Below, in pieces: positions 50,071-60,671 of a stretch of 64,000 bases of DNA. The stretch is from Tubulanus polymorphus (lineage: Eukaryota; Nemertea; Palaeonemertea; Tubulaniformes; Tubulanidae). The translations under genes were made by a program, and so were the position numbers. The stretch spans positions 11,280,278 through 11,344,277 of the forward strand of contig NC_134030.1 of assembly GCF_964204645.1 (NCBI RefSeq), given 5' to 3'. Below the pieces are notes generated by a model. That model was not told the DNA's origin and searched no databases. It saw only the letters and a list, made by a program, of their open reading frames with translations. The first letter of the stretch is position 1, and the number at the start of each line of letters is the position of its first letter.

Positions 50071-51134
50071 TCTGTAACAGCTGACACCCCAATATTATTA
50101 AAATGTAATGATAAAATATTAATAAGAAGAATTTCAGAAATAATTCCAAAACAAAATGAATGTTATATTTCATATGGTGAAAAAGAATTAATACAAATAA
50201 ATGGTTTAATGGATGTTTGGACAAGAAATGGATGGAAAAAATTAAAGAATATTATTAGGCATAAAACAAATAAGAAAATCTATAGAGTTAGAACTAAATT
50301 AGGATTTGTAGATGTTACAGAAGATCATAGTTTAATTAAACGAAATGGCGATGAAATAAAACCAACTGATATAAAAATTGGAGATGAATTATTACATAAA
50401 AGATTTTTCCAAAGAATGAATCATATGTCATTTGATGAAATAATTGATAATATTTATAATATAGAACCCGAAACATTAGAAGAAAATGAATATTTTATCA
50501 AAGGATTTTTCATGGGTGATGGTTCAGCAGGTGTGTATAATTATGTTAATCGCACTCAATATTGCTGGTATTTATGCAATCAAGACTTAAAATTATTAGA
50601 AAGAATAAAGAAATTCTGTGAAGAAGTTTATCCAAATAAAACATTTAAAATCATGGATGTTATGAAATCAACAGCAGTTTATAGAATACTTGTAAATAAT
50701 CCTAAAGATTTTGCTATAAAATATAATGATGAATTCTATATTCATGCAATAGTTAAAAGTAATACTTCAACAAAAGAAAAGATAGTTCCAGATTATGTAT
50801 TAAATGCAAAAAATAATTTAAGAAAATGGTTCTTCATTGGATTCAATGCTGCAGATGGTTCAAAAAGTTTCAAAAACCGCAAAACAATATCTTTAGCTCA
50901 AAAAGGAAAAGTTGCTATATCAGGATTGAATATATTATGCAGTTCATTAGGATTTAATATGAATATTGGATTGATTAAATCTAAACCAAATTGCTTTAAT
51001 TTAAGACATGTAGAAAATGAGTTAACAGAAGAAGTTGAAGATTTATTTGAAATATATAACCCAACTGACTATGTTTATGATTTATCAACAGATGATGGAA
51101 CATTCAATTCTGGGTTCCCATTAATCCAAAAAAT
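50071..51134 (+). other. Intein with LAGLIDADG endonuclease in polymerase motif C
   Basis: Protein-splicing element of about 355 residues. Splicing block A begins with Ser ('SVTADTPILL'). Block B is 'DVTEDHSLI' with the usual T-x-x-H. The C-terminal block has 'YVYDLSTDDGTFNSG' and ends in Asn followed by extein Thr. Two LAGLIDADG-type motifs are visible: 'FIKGFFMGDGSAG' (about 50491) and 'WFFIGFNAADGS' (about 50827). The insertion point lies between 'LYFD' and 'TD' of catalytic motif C, a site used by inteins in viral and archaeal B polymerases. Lys replaces the usual penultimate His. The A6 run with the frame change lies in the last three codons, so splicing cannot occur from the genomic frame as read. 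Confidence 0.85.
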
Positions 51135-51563
51135 ACCGACGCCTACATACTAAAAATCAAGACAAATGACATAACAAAAGACTTAAAAACATTAAATCAT
51201 CATTTTGATTTTAGCAATTATCCCAAAGATCATGAACTATTTAGCAATGATAATAAAAAGATTCCTGGTAAGTTTAAAGATGAATTAGGGGGTGATGAAA
51301 TGATTGAATTTGTTGGGATAAGAAGTAAAATGTATAGTTATAGAACAAAAGATCATGAAGCTAAAAAGTTAAAAGGAATAACAAAACATGTGGTTGATAA
51401 ACATATAGAATTTCAAGATTATATAAAGTGTTTATATAACTCAATTGTAATGAAACATAAAATGAATTGTTTAAGATCAGAAGATCACGAGATGTACAAT
51501 CATGAAGTTGAAGAAACTAGTTTGAATCCATTTTTTTATATTTTCCATATCTTCTTCTGTTAA

Positions 51564-52556
51564 TTAAGGTTTTTCATAATAATCGTTAAATAATAAATAT
51601 AAATACATTTTCTTTTGTTTTGTGTTAAATGTTGACGGAATAATTGTTTTTATAATATCTTTTTTAGTTATTTCACCATTTTTATTTTCTATTATTTTCA
51701 TTTTTTCAAGCCATTGCATATATTCTGGTGTATGATCTTCTATAGAAAATATTTTAAAAATTTCATCTAGATAATTTAATTTTGGATCTATGAGAAAATT
51801 TCTAGTTTTTTCTTCACCCCATAAATTCTTTTGCCATCCACATTCATTACAAAATAACACAGTACCTTCTTGTCTTAAGGTCGCATAACTACATTGTGGA
51901 CATTTTCGTTTATAATTTATTGGTAATAGATCTTCATTAAGCTCTTGGTATTTTCTTACGTTTTCTTTATGTTTTATTGTTCTATTATGTAGATTTGAAT
52001 TACTTGTTGTAATAATCAATTTACAATATTTACAATAATATGTTTTTCTTGTTAATTCATTATATTGTTTTTCTAACTTTTCAACTGTTTCTTTATTATC
52101 TGGTAACGTTTTCTCATATTTTATTTTTTCTAATAAATTATTTTTTCTTTCGTTGAATTCAGTTTCAAATTTATTAGAAATTTTATCTATATGTGCTTTA
52201 CGAAATTGATGATTCTCCCTATCTTCTATATTTTCAGGTCTATATTTTATTCGACAAGGCTCACAGAAATGATCTTTTATATTATCCTTATCATAGAATA
52301 AGAAAGGTCTTTTCCAAATACCTTCAGGTTCAACTTCAACAGAATTACTTTCATTACTATCAACATTAGCCGTTGCGCCATTAATTCTACACTTCTCTGA
52401 ATGTTTTTTAACATAATTTCTTGAGAATAATTTATTACATTTTGGACAGTTTAGTTTAGGGGGTTTATAATTTTCATCATGTTTTTTCATATGTCGAGCC
52501 ATATTACTTTTTCTTAGAAATTCACCACAAATTTCGCATGCTATCTTCTCATCCAT
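51564..52556 (-). CDS. Zinc-finger protein with C-terminal zinc ribbon
   Basis: 330 residues, intact. N-terminal C2H2-type fingers ('CEICGEFLRKSNMARHMKKH', 'CPKCNKLFSRNYVKKHSEKC'), a further Cys/His block ('CEPCR', 'HQFRKAH'), a finger at about residues 173-193 ('YCKYCKL'), then a zinc ribbon at about residues 219-242 ('CPQCSYA' and 'CNECGW') and an alpha-helical tail. The layout of ribbon plus helical tail recalls poxvirus late transcription factor 3 homologues of large DNA viruses, but I see no decisive motif. Convergent with the polymerase gene, whose stop abuts it. Its start carries the element's own 'ctaaataaATG' signal. Confidence 0.7.
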   Translation of the reverse strand: MDEKIACEICGEFLRKSNMARHMKKHDENYKPPKLNCPKCNKLFSRNYVKKHSEKCRINGATANVDSNESNSVEVEPEGIWKRPFLFYDKDNIKDHFCEPCRIKYRPENIEDRENHQFRKAHIDKISNKFETEFNERKNNLLEKIKYEKTLPDNKETVEKLEKQYNELTRKTYYCKYCKLIITTSNSNLHNRTIKHKENVRKYQELNEDLLPINYKRKCPQCSYATLRQEGTVLFCNECGWQKNLWGEEKTRNFLIDPKLNYLDEIFKIFSIEDHTPEYMQWLEKMKIIENKNGEITKKDIIKTIIPSTFNTKQKKMYLYLLFNDYYEKP

Positions 52557-52624
52557 TTATTTAGGAACAATTTTATTAAAATTAATTTTTAGTGATGAGC
52601 GGTAATTTTTTTATGTTATAAATA

Positions 52625-53413
52625 ATGGTAGAATTAAAAGAATACAGAATATTTGTTGATTCTAGAAAACTTACAAATTATAAATCACATAATTTACTAG
52701 TTCAATTAGATAGAGAATTTAAGAATTGTGTTGATTTAAAACTAGTAAATATAAGTTTATGTAACTCATTTTACAATATATCGGATAAAACTGATGAACA
52801 TAGAATCCTTTTTATTTTTGATAAAATTAGAAATAAACGGTTTCAACTTTATCTAACACCAGGATTATATAATTTAGAAACATTAGCGCAAGAAATTAAT
52901 CGGAAAGCTCGGATTGTGTTAGGTAGTGATTCTAAATTTTCAATTAGATTTATAAAAAGTGATAGTTCTGATAAAATTAAAGTAAAGTTTGATGATGAAA
53001 ATATTAGTCCTGATTCATTGATGTTAAGAAGACATGCTTACGCGGTAAAAAAACCTTTTGCTAAACTGTTAGGAATTCCTCCAGATAAACTTATTGTTGG
53101 AAACATATACGGTATATCAAATTTAATACCTTTTACACATTTTTATATTTATTGTAATTTAATTGATCCTACAAAAACATTCGAAGCAACTAAAGATATA
53201 ACTTGTAATTCTAGTATACTAAATATTTTACCATTGAAGAATGTTAAACAATTTGGAACGCAAATAAATTATAATTTAGCTGAATGTGATTTTAAACCTT
53301 GTATTCCTCAATTTAACAATTTTAAATTAGAAATAAGAAATCATAATGGTTATTTAATTGATTTGAATAATTTTCCTGTGATATATGAATTAGTTTTAAG
53401 ATGTAGAGAGTAA
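52625..53413 (+). CDS. Minor capsid (penton-like) protein
   Basis: 262 residues, intact. Begins 'ELKEYRIFVDSRK' and ends with a block like other Polinton penton proteins ('ILPLKNVKQFGTQINYN' near residue 206, 'NNFPVIYELVLRC' at the C-terminus). In Polintons and adintoviruses this protein forms a single jelly-roll occupying capsid vertices. First gene of a plus-strand run of structural genes. Upstream sequence is T-rich with 'tataaataATG', a slight variant of the start signal. Identity is from family resemblance; fold not verified. Confidence 0.7.
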   Translation: MVELKEYRIFVDSRKLTNYKSHNLLVQLDREFKNCVDLKLVNISLCNSFYNISDKTDEHRILFIFDKIRNKRFQLYLTPGLYNLETLAQEINRKARIVLGSDSKFSIRFIKSDSSDKIKVKFDDENISPDSLMLRRHAYAVKKPFAKLLGIPPDKLIVGNIYGISNLIPFTHFYIYCNLIDPTKTFEATKDITCNSSILNILPLKNVKQFGTQINYNLAECDFKPCIPQFNNFKLEIRNHNGYLIDLNNFPVIYELVLRCRE

Positions 53414-53429
53414 TTTTTTCATTATATAA

Positions 53430-53780
53430 ATGAATATAACTGTTGGACCGAGTATATGTTTTGGGTTTGATTTTAAACGTGTGAAAGAAATGAAATTTCA
53501 CATTAATGATGTAATTACACAAATCAAAAATATTGCATTTTCTAATGAAACAACATTTAAGTATGAAAAAACAATAGATAAAGAAACTTTAAATGTAGAA
53601 AAGATTACTAATTTAATTAGAGAATCTTTAAGATTTTATGAATTAGATGAAGATTTTATCATCGATGATATTAAAAAAATAATAATTGAAATATATACAA
53701 ATGAAACTAGTAATGAAATAAATGTTGAATTAATCATAAATAAGTTAACTAAATATTTTGAAGATAGTAATTTTTTTTGA
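53430..53780 (+). CDS. Unknown Polinton protein
   Basis: 116 residues, intact, starting at TAAATG 16 bp after the penton stop. Lys/Ile/Asn/Glu-rich with predicted helices. No membrane segment or cysteine motif. I do not recognise the family. It sits among virion genes, so a structural or assembly role is a guess. Confidence 0.6.
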   Translation: MNITVGPSICFGFDFKRVKEMKFHINDVITQIKNIAFSNETTFKYEKTIDKETLNVEKITNLIRESLRFYELDEDFIIDDIKKIIIEIYTNETSNEINVELIINKLTKYFEDSNFF

Positions 53781-53787
53781 TTAATAA

Positions 53788-54009
53788 ATGAGTGATAATA
53801 AGTGGATAATAACTGGATTATATAATGGCGCCTTACTATCAGTTGGAACTGTTGGTTATTCAATGGTATTAAAAAAAGTATTTAAAATAGGAAGTGTTAA
53901 TGTTGATAGATTTGATATAAATGATATCTTAAAATTAACATTAGCAGTTACTTTATCCAATTTAACTATTGATTATTTGGAAAAACAAAAATATATTCCT
54001 CCCATATAA
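53788..54009 (+). CDS. Small membrane protein
   Basis: 73 residues, intact, at TAAATG 7 bp after the previous stop. N-terminal 'WIITGLYNGALLSVGTVGYSMVL' and a second hydrophobic stretch near residues 49-60 suggest two membrane segments. Small proteins of this layout occur in the structural cluster of other Polintons/adintoviruses; function unknown. Confidence 0.65.
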   Translation: MSDNKWIITGLYNGALLSVGTVGYSMVLKKVFKIGSVNVDRFDINDILKLTLAVTLSNLTIDYLEKQKYIPPI

Positions 54010-54033
54010 ATGCATAATTTTTTTGTTAAATAA

Positions 54034-54456
54034 ATGGCTTCTGCAATTATAACTATTATAGGATCAGCAATTGTTAACGCTTTAGCATTTACTGGTGGTG
54101 GATATTTATTTAAACATATTGATAAAAATAGTTCATCAGGAGAACAAAGAAGACATAACTTAGCATTAGAGAAATACAATAAAGCAGCAGAAGAATATAG
54201 AGAAAAGAGGCAAAACTATATGGATTATATTAACAAAGAATTATATGATCAGAAGATTTCACATAGAGATTTTCAATCAGTCGATGATGCAATGAGTTTA
54301 TATAACGCGGTAACCAATAAAGAAAAATTACATCTATACAAACCTAAATTATCAGATTATTATACCCCAAGTAAAGAACAACAGAAATATGAAATAATTT
54401 GGATTTTAGGTGGAACAGTTATTGTTATATTTGTGGCGTATAAGTTTACTAATTAG
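54034..54456 (+). CDS. Conserved Polinton protein with two membrane segments
   Basis: 140 residues, intact. N-terminal hydrophobic segment with 'ALAFTGGGYLF', then 'RRHNLALEKYNKAAEEY', 'VDDAMSLYNAV' and 'LSDYYTPSKEQQKYE', and a C-terminal membrane anchor ('IIWILGGTVIVIFVAY'). I recall this arrangement as common to many animal Polintons, but no function is established to my knowledge. Starts at TAAATG after a T7 run. Confidence 0.7.
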   Translation: MASAIITIIGSAIVNALAFTGGGYLFKHIDKNSSSGEQRRHNLALEKYNKAAEEYREKRQNYMDYINKELYDQKISHRDFQSVDDAMSLYNAVTNKEKLHLYKPKLSDYYTPSKEQQKYEIIWILGGTVIVIFVAYKFTN

Positions 54457-54476
54457 TATTTTTTTTTGCTAAATAA

Positions 54477-54907
54477 ATGGAAGATAAACTTGATAGTATT
54501 GATATTATTCCTCATGATATAAATAAAACTAAATTAAAAATATATTTAGAAAAACAAATATTAGAATTTGAAAGTGACTTAAAGATAAAAAAGAAAAAAT
54601 ATTTAAAAAGTAAAATTATATATTATTTGATTATAAGTGGTTCGGTTACAATTAGTTCTGTAATAACATTTCTAGCAATATTCAGTCCATTAACACCTTT
54701 AGCTATATCAATTGGTGTGTTAGGATTAAGTTCAAGTGTTTTAACCGGTATAAGTAAATTAAATATAAAAAGTAATAAAGAAAAAATAAAACTAATATAA
54801 AAGAAATTAATAAATTATAGAATACACTAGATTATATAATAAGTTTAAATGGCCATATAAAAGTTGAAGAACAAGATACATTATTAAAAGAATTAATAAA
54901 TTATTAA
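54477..54907 (+). pseudogene. Membrane protein gene, broken near 3' end
   Basis: The frame from TAAATG at 54477 gives a charged helical start, two adjacent hydrophobic segments ('YYLIISGSVTISSVITFLAIF', 'LAISIGVLGLSSSVLTG') and stops at 54800. The family's C-terminal part ('TLDYIISLNGHI') continues in another frame to a stop at 54907. The frame change lies in the A-rich stretch 54788-54791, and an additional in-frame TAG is at 54818-54820. So at least two lesions separate it from a working gene. Confidence 0.65.
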
Positions 54908-54923
54908 TTTTTTAATTAAATAA

Positions 54924-56302
54924 ATGGTAGATAGTTTTCCAAAAGCTTTCCAATATAATAAATCAATTAAATATAATATTCCAGCAATAGATTTTAATAA
55001 AGATATTACATATAGAAATGAAGTTTTAGATTCATTAACTAATTTAGAAATTTATGTTACTGAAACTAATAATTTTAATGCAAAGATGGAAAATATATTC
55101 CATGTATATTTAATTAATTTTAAAAAATTGAAAGATGAAAAACAATGGTTATTAAAATCTAATATGAAGTATTGGCAGAACCAATTAAATTTTGCTGTTT
55201 ATTGTGCAACAACAGGATGTGGAATGATCGTTTGAATAATTCTAGATATAAATTAATTCAAAGTTTATTTAGATTTCATACATACTTTCAAATCAGAATA
55301 ATATTAAATGAATTAGAGTGCGCTTTACCAGGATCTAGATATTTTAAGGAATTAGATAATAATATTAATTTATCAAAGTTTTATAAAATTTGCAATGAAT
55401 TTAATATAGATATAAATAATTCTGATTTTAGAACAAAAATTGGAACAATAAGATCACTTCCTTGCCCTAAAAAGATTGCAGAATATTGTGCACTTCCCAT
55501 ACCATCTAATAGTTTTTATAATATCTATAGTAATAAATTAGGTTATGGTAAAATAGAAACTAAGGATTTAGAAACATTAAATTTCAATAAATTACCGACA
55601 TTTTATGATAATTTAAAACAAGAAAACAATAATGGTTGGGTTTATTTCATTTTAGAAAATAATGAAGGTTTTACAAAATCAGGTATACAAAGAATAAATC
55701 AATCTATTAGAACTTATTTGATATGTATTTTAGGTGCGCAAGTTGAAACCAGATCCCCGATAATTGGAAATTTGAATACATCATTCGATACACAAAAACA
55801 ATTTAAAGTTTTATTTGAAGATTCCATACATAATGATAAAAATAGATCGATTCCAGAAAACATTGTAAGATATCAAAATTATCTAGATAAATCACATATT
55901 AGATTAAATTATTGTATAGGTCCTAATCTATTAATTATTTCTAATGATTTAGTATTAAAGATGGGAAATATAATTGGTTATAATAATCTAATTAAAACTG
56001 CAACAATAAATAATTCATTTGGATTGAATGATATAAATAAAAAGATAATTACTGCTCCAAAATTAATGGAAGGTGAAAAAAATAAAAAACATATTCAATC
56101 AACAGAAACTAAAACTAAGAACATTAAATTGGATAATGACTCCAAAATAAAAGAATACAATACATCAGAAGATATAAAAACTGGTAAGATTCAACATGAA
56201 ATAATTAAACTAAATGATGATAATAAATCCCATGAAAATACTAAATTAGCTTTAACTTGTATAGGAATTGTAATCGGAGGAATATTATATTTTAAATTTT
56301 AA
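54924..56302 (+). pseudogene. Large conserved Polinton protein, frameshifted
   Basis: First part 54924-55235 ends shortly after 'FAVYCATTGCG'. The rest continues in another frame from about 55223 to 56302 with 'SLFRFHTYFQIRRILNE'-type sequence (read here as 'FRFHTYFQIRIILNEL'), 'GFTKSGIQRINQSIRTYLICILGAQ' and a C-terminal membrane anchor ('LALTCIGIVIGGILYF'). The join lies in 'ggaatgat' at 55221-55228. This is one of the larger conserved proteins of animal Polintons; function not known to me. Probably virion-associated from context. Confidence 0.65.
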
Positions 56303-56318
56303 TTTTTTTATTATATAA

Positions 56319-57630
56319 ATGGATGTAGAAGGTGGAGAAGATATTGGAATGGATCCTTTTGATGAACCTGGTATAAGTGATGAACAACCACCTGATTTTG
56401 ATGAAACAAGTTTTAATGACGGTAATGAGCCAGAATATAATAATAATTTAAATATGCCTGATTATATTAAAAATGCAAAATCACAATTAAATCCTGAAAA
56501 TTTAGACCCAGATTTAGTAAAACAAGATTTAGATAATTTAAACAAAATACCTAAATTAGAAGATTTAATTGAAAAATCTAAACTTAACATAAATGATGAA
56601 GACGTTGGACTTTTAGCAGATCAATTAAAATTTTTAGATAATGGTAAATGTTATTATCGTTTGAAAGGTGATTATTATATTGATATCACTTCTAAAAATA
56701 ATAAAAAGAATATTAGCGGAATCAACTTTGAAAAGTTTAAAACCAGATAAAATTAAAATAATAAGTAATAGTAATGAAATAACTGATGTTACACAAAAAG
56801 AAATAGATGATAATATAGACGTATTTAAACAAAGAATTAATGAATTATTTGAAATAATCAAAAAGAAATCAGAAACAGAAACAACTTCTAAACAGAATAT
56901 AACTTCCAAAAATAGTAAACTTAAATCAAATAAAGTTCCAATTGAAAAACTTTTACCGAATGGATTACTTGATGCAACAGATCAAGAATTAGAAGATTTA
57001 GATATATTTTCTGATAAATCAATTAGAGAAATTATTAGTATAAGACTTGCATCTGATAAAATTGCGCATGATAAAAGTATAAGAGATTTTAAAATTAGAA
57101 CTTTAGAAAAAGAATTAACTGATAAAAATAAAGAAATAGAACAATTAAAGTCTGATTTAGATCATCAAGTAATTGATGAAATGGAATATAGGCAAAAAGA
57201 ATTACGTTTAGAAAAAGAAAAAGATGATTTAGAATATAACATAGAATTACAAAAAGAAGAAATTAAATTATTGTTAAAATCATATGATTATAATATTAAT
57301 AGATTAAAAGTTATTTTTAAAGATTTATTGATAAAACCAAATTCTGAAATATCATTGAAAGATAGAATAAAATTATTATTTAAGTTTGAAGGAATAACAA
57401 TTCTTTCAATTCTAACAGCTGTAACTATGTTATTTACAACAATTGGTTTAGCAATATCAAATGCTTTAAAATCTACTCCTACTCCCAATAAACCAGATAA
57501 ACCCCCAGATAATAATTCTATACAAGATAAAGTTAAAGATGGTATAAAGAAATTAGCAAAATATTTATGGGAACTATCTAAAAAATCTGCTGCATCTTTA
57601 CTATTTTTTTGGGCTAGTGAATATGATTAA
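56319..57630 (+). pseudogene. Acidic and coiled-coil Polinton protein, frameshifted
   Basis: First part (56319-56750) is very acidic at the N-terminus ('DVEGGEDIGMDPFDEPG'). After a frame change in the A-run 56703-56707, the second part (to 57630) has a long coiled coil (about 57080-57290, Lys/Glu/Leu repeats), a membrane segment ('ILSILTAVTMLFTTIGLAI') and a Pro/Lys linker. Starts at TAAATG after a T7 run. Adjacent to the capsid gene; role unknown. Confidence 0.6.
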
Positions 57631-57660
57631 AAATAAATGATTAATTTTTCTGTTAAATAA

Positions 57661-58901
57661 ATGAGTGGGAGTTATATAAGTCCTTCTAAGATTTCTAGAA
57701 TATCTAATGCTATTAAAGCAGAAAGATCACATCATATAATTACTCATAATCCTTCTAATATTAATCCTGATGAAACTTTATATGTTAGAATTCCGAGATT
57801 AACACAAAATACTTTTTATGTTCCAAATAGTATTTATTTATCAGCTGATTTAAAAGTAACTGGTCATGATAATAATTATGTTGTCGATAATGTTGGAAGA
57901 TATTTGATTAAAAAATTAACTATAAAGATTGGTCCAGAAACAGTTTTCTCATTAGATGATTATAATCTATTTATGCATTATAAAGATTTATGGTTAACTA
58001 AAGAAAATAGAAATAATATGATATTTCAGGGTATTCAATCGGAAAACCATAATAAATTAAGATCAGGAGCTAATGACGCAATAGTAACTCGTGCCACAGA
58101 TAATTTGATTAAAAAGATTTATGGAAGCAATATAAAATTCCATTAGACTTTGAATTGATAAATAATAATGCACCTTTATATAAATATGCAATTCAAGAAG
58201 ATATTATATTTGAGATAACATTTGCTCCTGTAAATGAAATTGTATTATCTAGCGTTGTTAAAGATATGGGTTATAAATTATCGAATATATGTTTAGAATA
58301 TAACACAGTAACTAATGAAAATATTGTTAGCACAATTCAAACTCAATACAATCAAGGATTTTCATTATTATATGATTATATTGATAAATTTAAAACTGTA
58401 ACTATTAATGCAAATGATGAAATAATTAATGAGAATATTAACTTCCCAAGAAGATCTATTAAAGGTATATTAATATTTTTTACCATTGCAACATATTCTA
58501 ATGGCGCAATAAAGGTTGATAATTATTATAATCCTGAAATAACAAAAGTAGAAATAACTATTGAAGGAATAGCAAATAAAATATTTTGTCAAGGAATGAG
58601 AATGATAGATCAGTGGCCAGAAATTAGAAAACATTTTATGAATGAAAAAGTAAAATCATTTGAAAATTGTAATATTAATCAAATTGATTATTATACCGGC
58701 AATAAATACGCATTATGGTTAGATTTTAGAACAACAGAGGATAATTCATTACATGGTTCTGGAAAAAAACTACAGAACACTAAAGATGGAATACAATTAT
58801 TCATGAAAAAGAAAAGAGGAGACATTAAAATGCACATTTATATTATATCTGATGCACAATTAAATATTGTAAATTCACAATTAGATAGTATTCAATATTA
58901 G
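57661..58901 (+). pseudogene. Major capsid protein, frameshifted
   Basis: The N-terminal part (57661-58146) and C-terminal part (to 58901) together match the length of a Polinton double-jelly-roll capsid protein (about 413 codons). Features: 'LYVRIPRLTQNTFYVPNSIYLSADL', 'YLIKKLTIKIG', then 'LYKYAIQEDIIFEITFAP' and near the end 'ALWLDFRTTEDNSLHGSGKKL' and 'MHIYIISDAQLNI'. The frame change lies in 'agcaatat' around 58127-58131. The capsid protein would form the shell; broken as read. Starts at TAAATG preceded by a T5 run. Confidence 0.8.
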
Positions 58902-58931
58902 AAATATAAAGTTAAAATTAACGATATATAA

Positions 58932-60059
58932 ATGGGAGGTAAAAAAAACTCCTAATACTAAAGAACAATATTTAAGAAATTTATATTACAACCCTGAGAG
59001 TTCGGTTGCTTATTCTTCTACCAAAAATATATGGCGTCAAGTAAAACAAGATAAATTAGATAAGATAATCCCACAAAATTTAGTTAAATATAAAGATATA
59101 AATGAATTTATGTTAGAACAACCAACATACACAACACATAAAAAAATTGTTAAAAAATATAAAACTCGTAAAACTATGGTAAGTTATGTAGATCAACAGT
59201 GGCAAGGAGATTTAGTTGATATAAAAAATGTTAAGAAAGATAATGATGATTATTGGTGGTTATTGAATATAATTGATATTTTTAGTCGTTATGTATGGAG
59301 TTTCCCACTTTATAGAAAAGATGCTGTACAAACATCAAATGTTTTAAGAAAATTTCTTTCGGATGATAAACTAAAACCAGAAAAATTACAATTTGATGAT
59401 GGAAAAGAGTTTGATAATTCACTTGTTCATGAACTCTTAGATAATCATAATATTAATTATTTTTCAACAAAATCGGATAAAAAAGCAGCAGTTGTTGAAC
59501 GATTTAATAGAACATTGAGAACAAGAATGTGGAAATATTTTACAGCAAATAATACTTTTAAATGGATTGATGTTTTACCAAAATTGATAGAAGGATATAA
59601 TAATTCTTATCATTCTTCTATTGGAATGAAACCTATTGATGCTAGAAAACCTGAAAATGCTGAAATTGTTTGGAATAATTTATATGGAGCATTTCTTGTA
59701 GATGATTTTGGTGAACCTAAATTTAAAGTTGGTCAAAATGTTAGAATTTCTAAGTATAAAAAGATATTTGATAAAGGATACGATCGAAATTTTACTAGAG
59801 AAATATATAAAATAAAAAAGGTAATAACAACAAAACCATATGTCTATAAAATAGAAGATTTAGATAGTGAAGAAGTTGATGGCTACTTTTACGAAGAAGA
59901 ATTAAGTTAAACTCCTGAAAATCTAGAACAAGAATATAAAATTGAAAAAGTATTAAAAACAAAAACTATTAAAAGAAAAAATATTCTTTAGTAAAATGGG
60001 TTGGATGGCCAGATAAATTCAATGAATGGATATTATCAAGTAAAATTAAAAATATATAA
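58932..60059 (+). pseudogene. Retroviral-type integrase with chromodomain, broken
   Basis: Integrates the element. ATG at 58932 (TAAATG). A frame change in the A8 run 58941-58948 precedes the main frame. The DDE core is intact: 'GDLVDI' (Asp, about 59210), 'QFDDGKEF' (Asp, about 59395) and 'VERFNRTLR' (Glu, about 59498), giving the D-D-35E pattern. After the SH3-like part, an in-frame TAA at 59908-59910 interrupts it. A chromodomain follows ('YKIEKVLKT', then in another frame 'KWVGWPDKFNEW') to 60059, with a further frame change near 59986-59990. Chromodomains may steer integration to chromatin marks. Confidence 0.88.
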
Positions 60060-60668
60060 ATGAATAAAGAATTATTTATATTTGAGCCTCATAATATGTT
60101 AATATCTGGCGTAACAAATTGTGGAAAAACTTATTTTATATTAAATTTATTAGAAACTGTTTATGAAAACTATTTTGATAATATAGTATTATTTTGCCCA
60201 ACATATGAATTTAATCAAACTTATGATAGAAATATTACTAGAAATAATAAATTTATTATATTAGATCCTAAAACAGTAAAAGAAAATTTAGATAATTGTA
60301 TTAAAATAGCAATTGATATTTATAAAGGATCAAATACATTATTCATTATAGATGATTGTGCTAATCTACATGATTCAAAAGTTAGAGAAAGTGAGTTATG
60401 TTATTTAGCTTTCTCTGGGAGACATTTCGGGATAACAACATGGGTTTTAAATCAAAAATATAATTCAATTGTTAAAGACTTTAGGGAGAATATAAGATTT
60501 CTAGTTTTATTCTACAATAAAGATAGAAAATCAATGAAAAATGCACTTGAGGAAAATGATATTATTCCACATGATTTACATAATGAATATATGGATAAGT
60601 TGAAAAATATTAAAAGATCAAAATTACTATTTAGATTACAACACCCATTTAAATATGAATTTATTTAA
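60060..60668 (+). CDS. Genome-packaging ATPase
   Basis: 202 residues, intact. FtsK/HerA-group (A32-like) ATPase: Walker A 'SGVTNCGKTYF' (residues 16-26) and Walker B 'NTLFIIDDCAN' (about residues 93-103), then 'AFSGRHFGITTWVLNQ', the sensor region typical of A32-like packaging ATPases. It pumps the genome into the capsid in related viruses. Starts at TAAATG immediately after the integrase stop, without a T-run. The only core enzyme gene left fully intact here. Confidence 0.88.
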   Translation: MNKELFIFEPHNMLISGVTNCGKTYFILNLLETVYENYFDNIVLFCPTYEFNQTYDRNITRNNKFIILDPKTVKENLDNCIKIAIDIYKGSNTLFIIDDCANLHDSKVRESELCYLAFSGRHFGITTWVLNQKYNSIVKDFRENIRFLVLFYNKDRKSMKNALEENDIIPHDLHNEYMDKLKNIKRSKLLFRLQHPFKYEFI

Positions 60669-60671
60669 ATT

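Larger units (their letters stand above)
47279..51563 (+). pseudogene. Protein-primed DNA polymerase B, broken, with intein
   Basis: Replicates the element. Start ATG lies in the inverted repeat. Part 1 (47279-47740) has two C2H2-type zinc fingers ('YCPYCKKYI', 'CEVCNEFI'). An in-frame TAA at 47738-47740 separates it from part 2 (to 48676), the conserved region with 'NKCLLWSIISCLHP' and 'HYIWLKQ'. At about 48605-48693 a lesion with two small palindromes replaces the exonuclease domain. The frame resumes at about 48694. Palm motif A is 'DANNLYGWAM' (about 49276) and motif B 'NNSFYGK' (about 49773). Motif C is split by an intein (50071-51134). A frame change in the A6 run at 51128-51133 follows, then the thumb region to 51563. 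The C-terminus looks shortened. Non-functional as sequenced. Symbol given for the family. Confidence 0.9.

Noticed and set aside
49961-50224. Minus-strand frames inside the polymerase, penton and coiled-coil genes
   Set aside because: Antisense shadows of A+T-rich coding sequence (Phe/Ile/Leu-rich), without start signals of the TAAATG type.
50071-51134. Segment as an ordinary polymerase insertion or spliceosomal intron
   Set aside because: It is an open frame with Hint and LAGLIDADG motifs and splits motif C precisely; no GT-AG borders are present at its ends.
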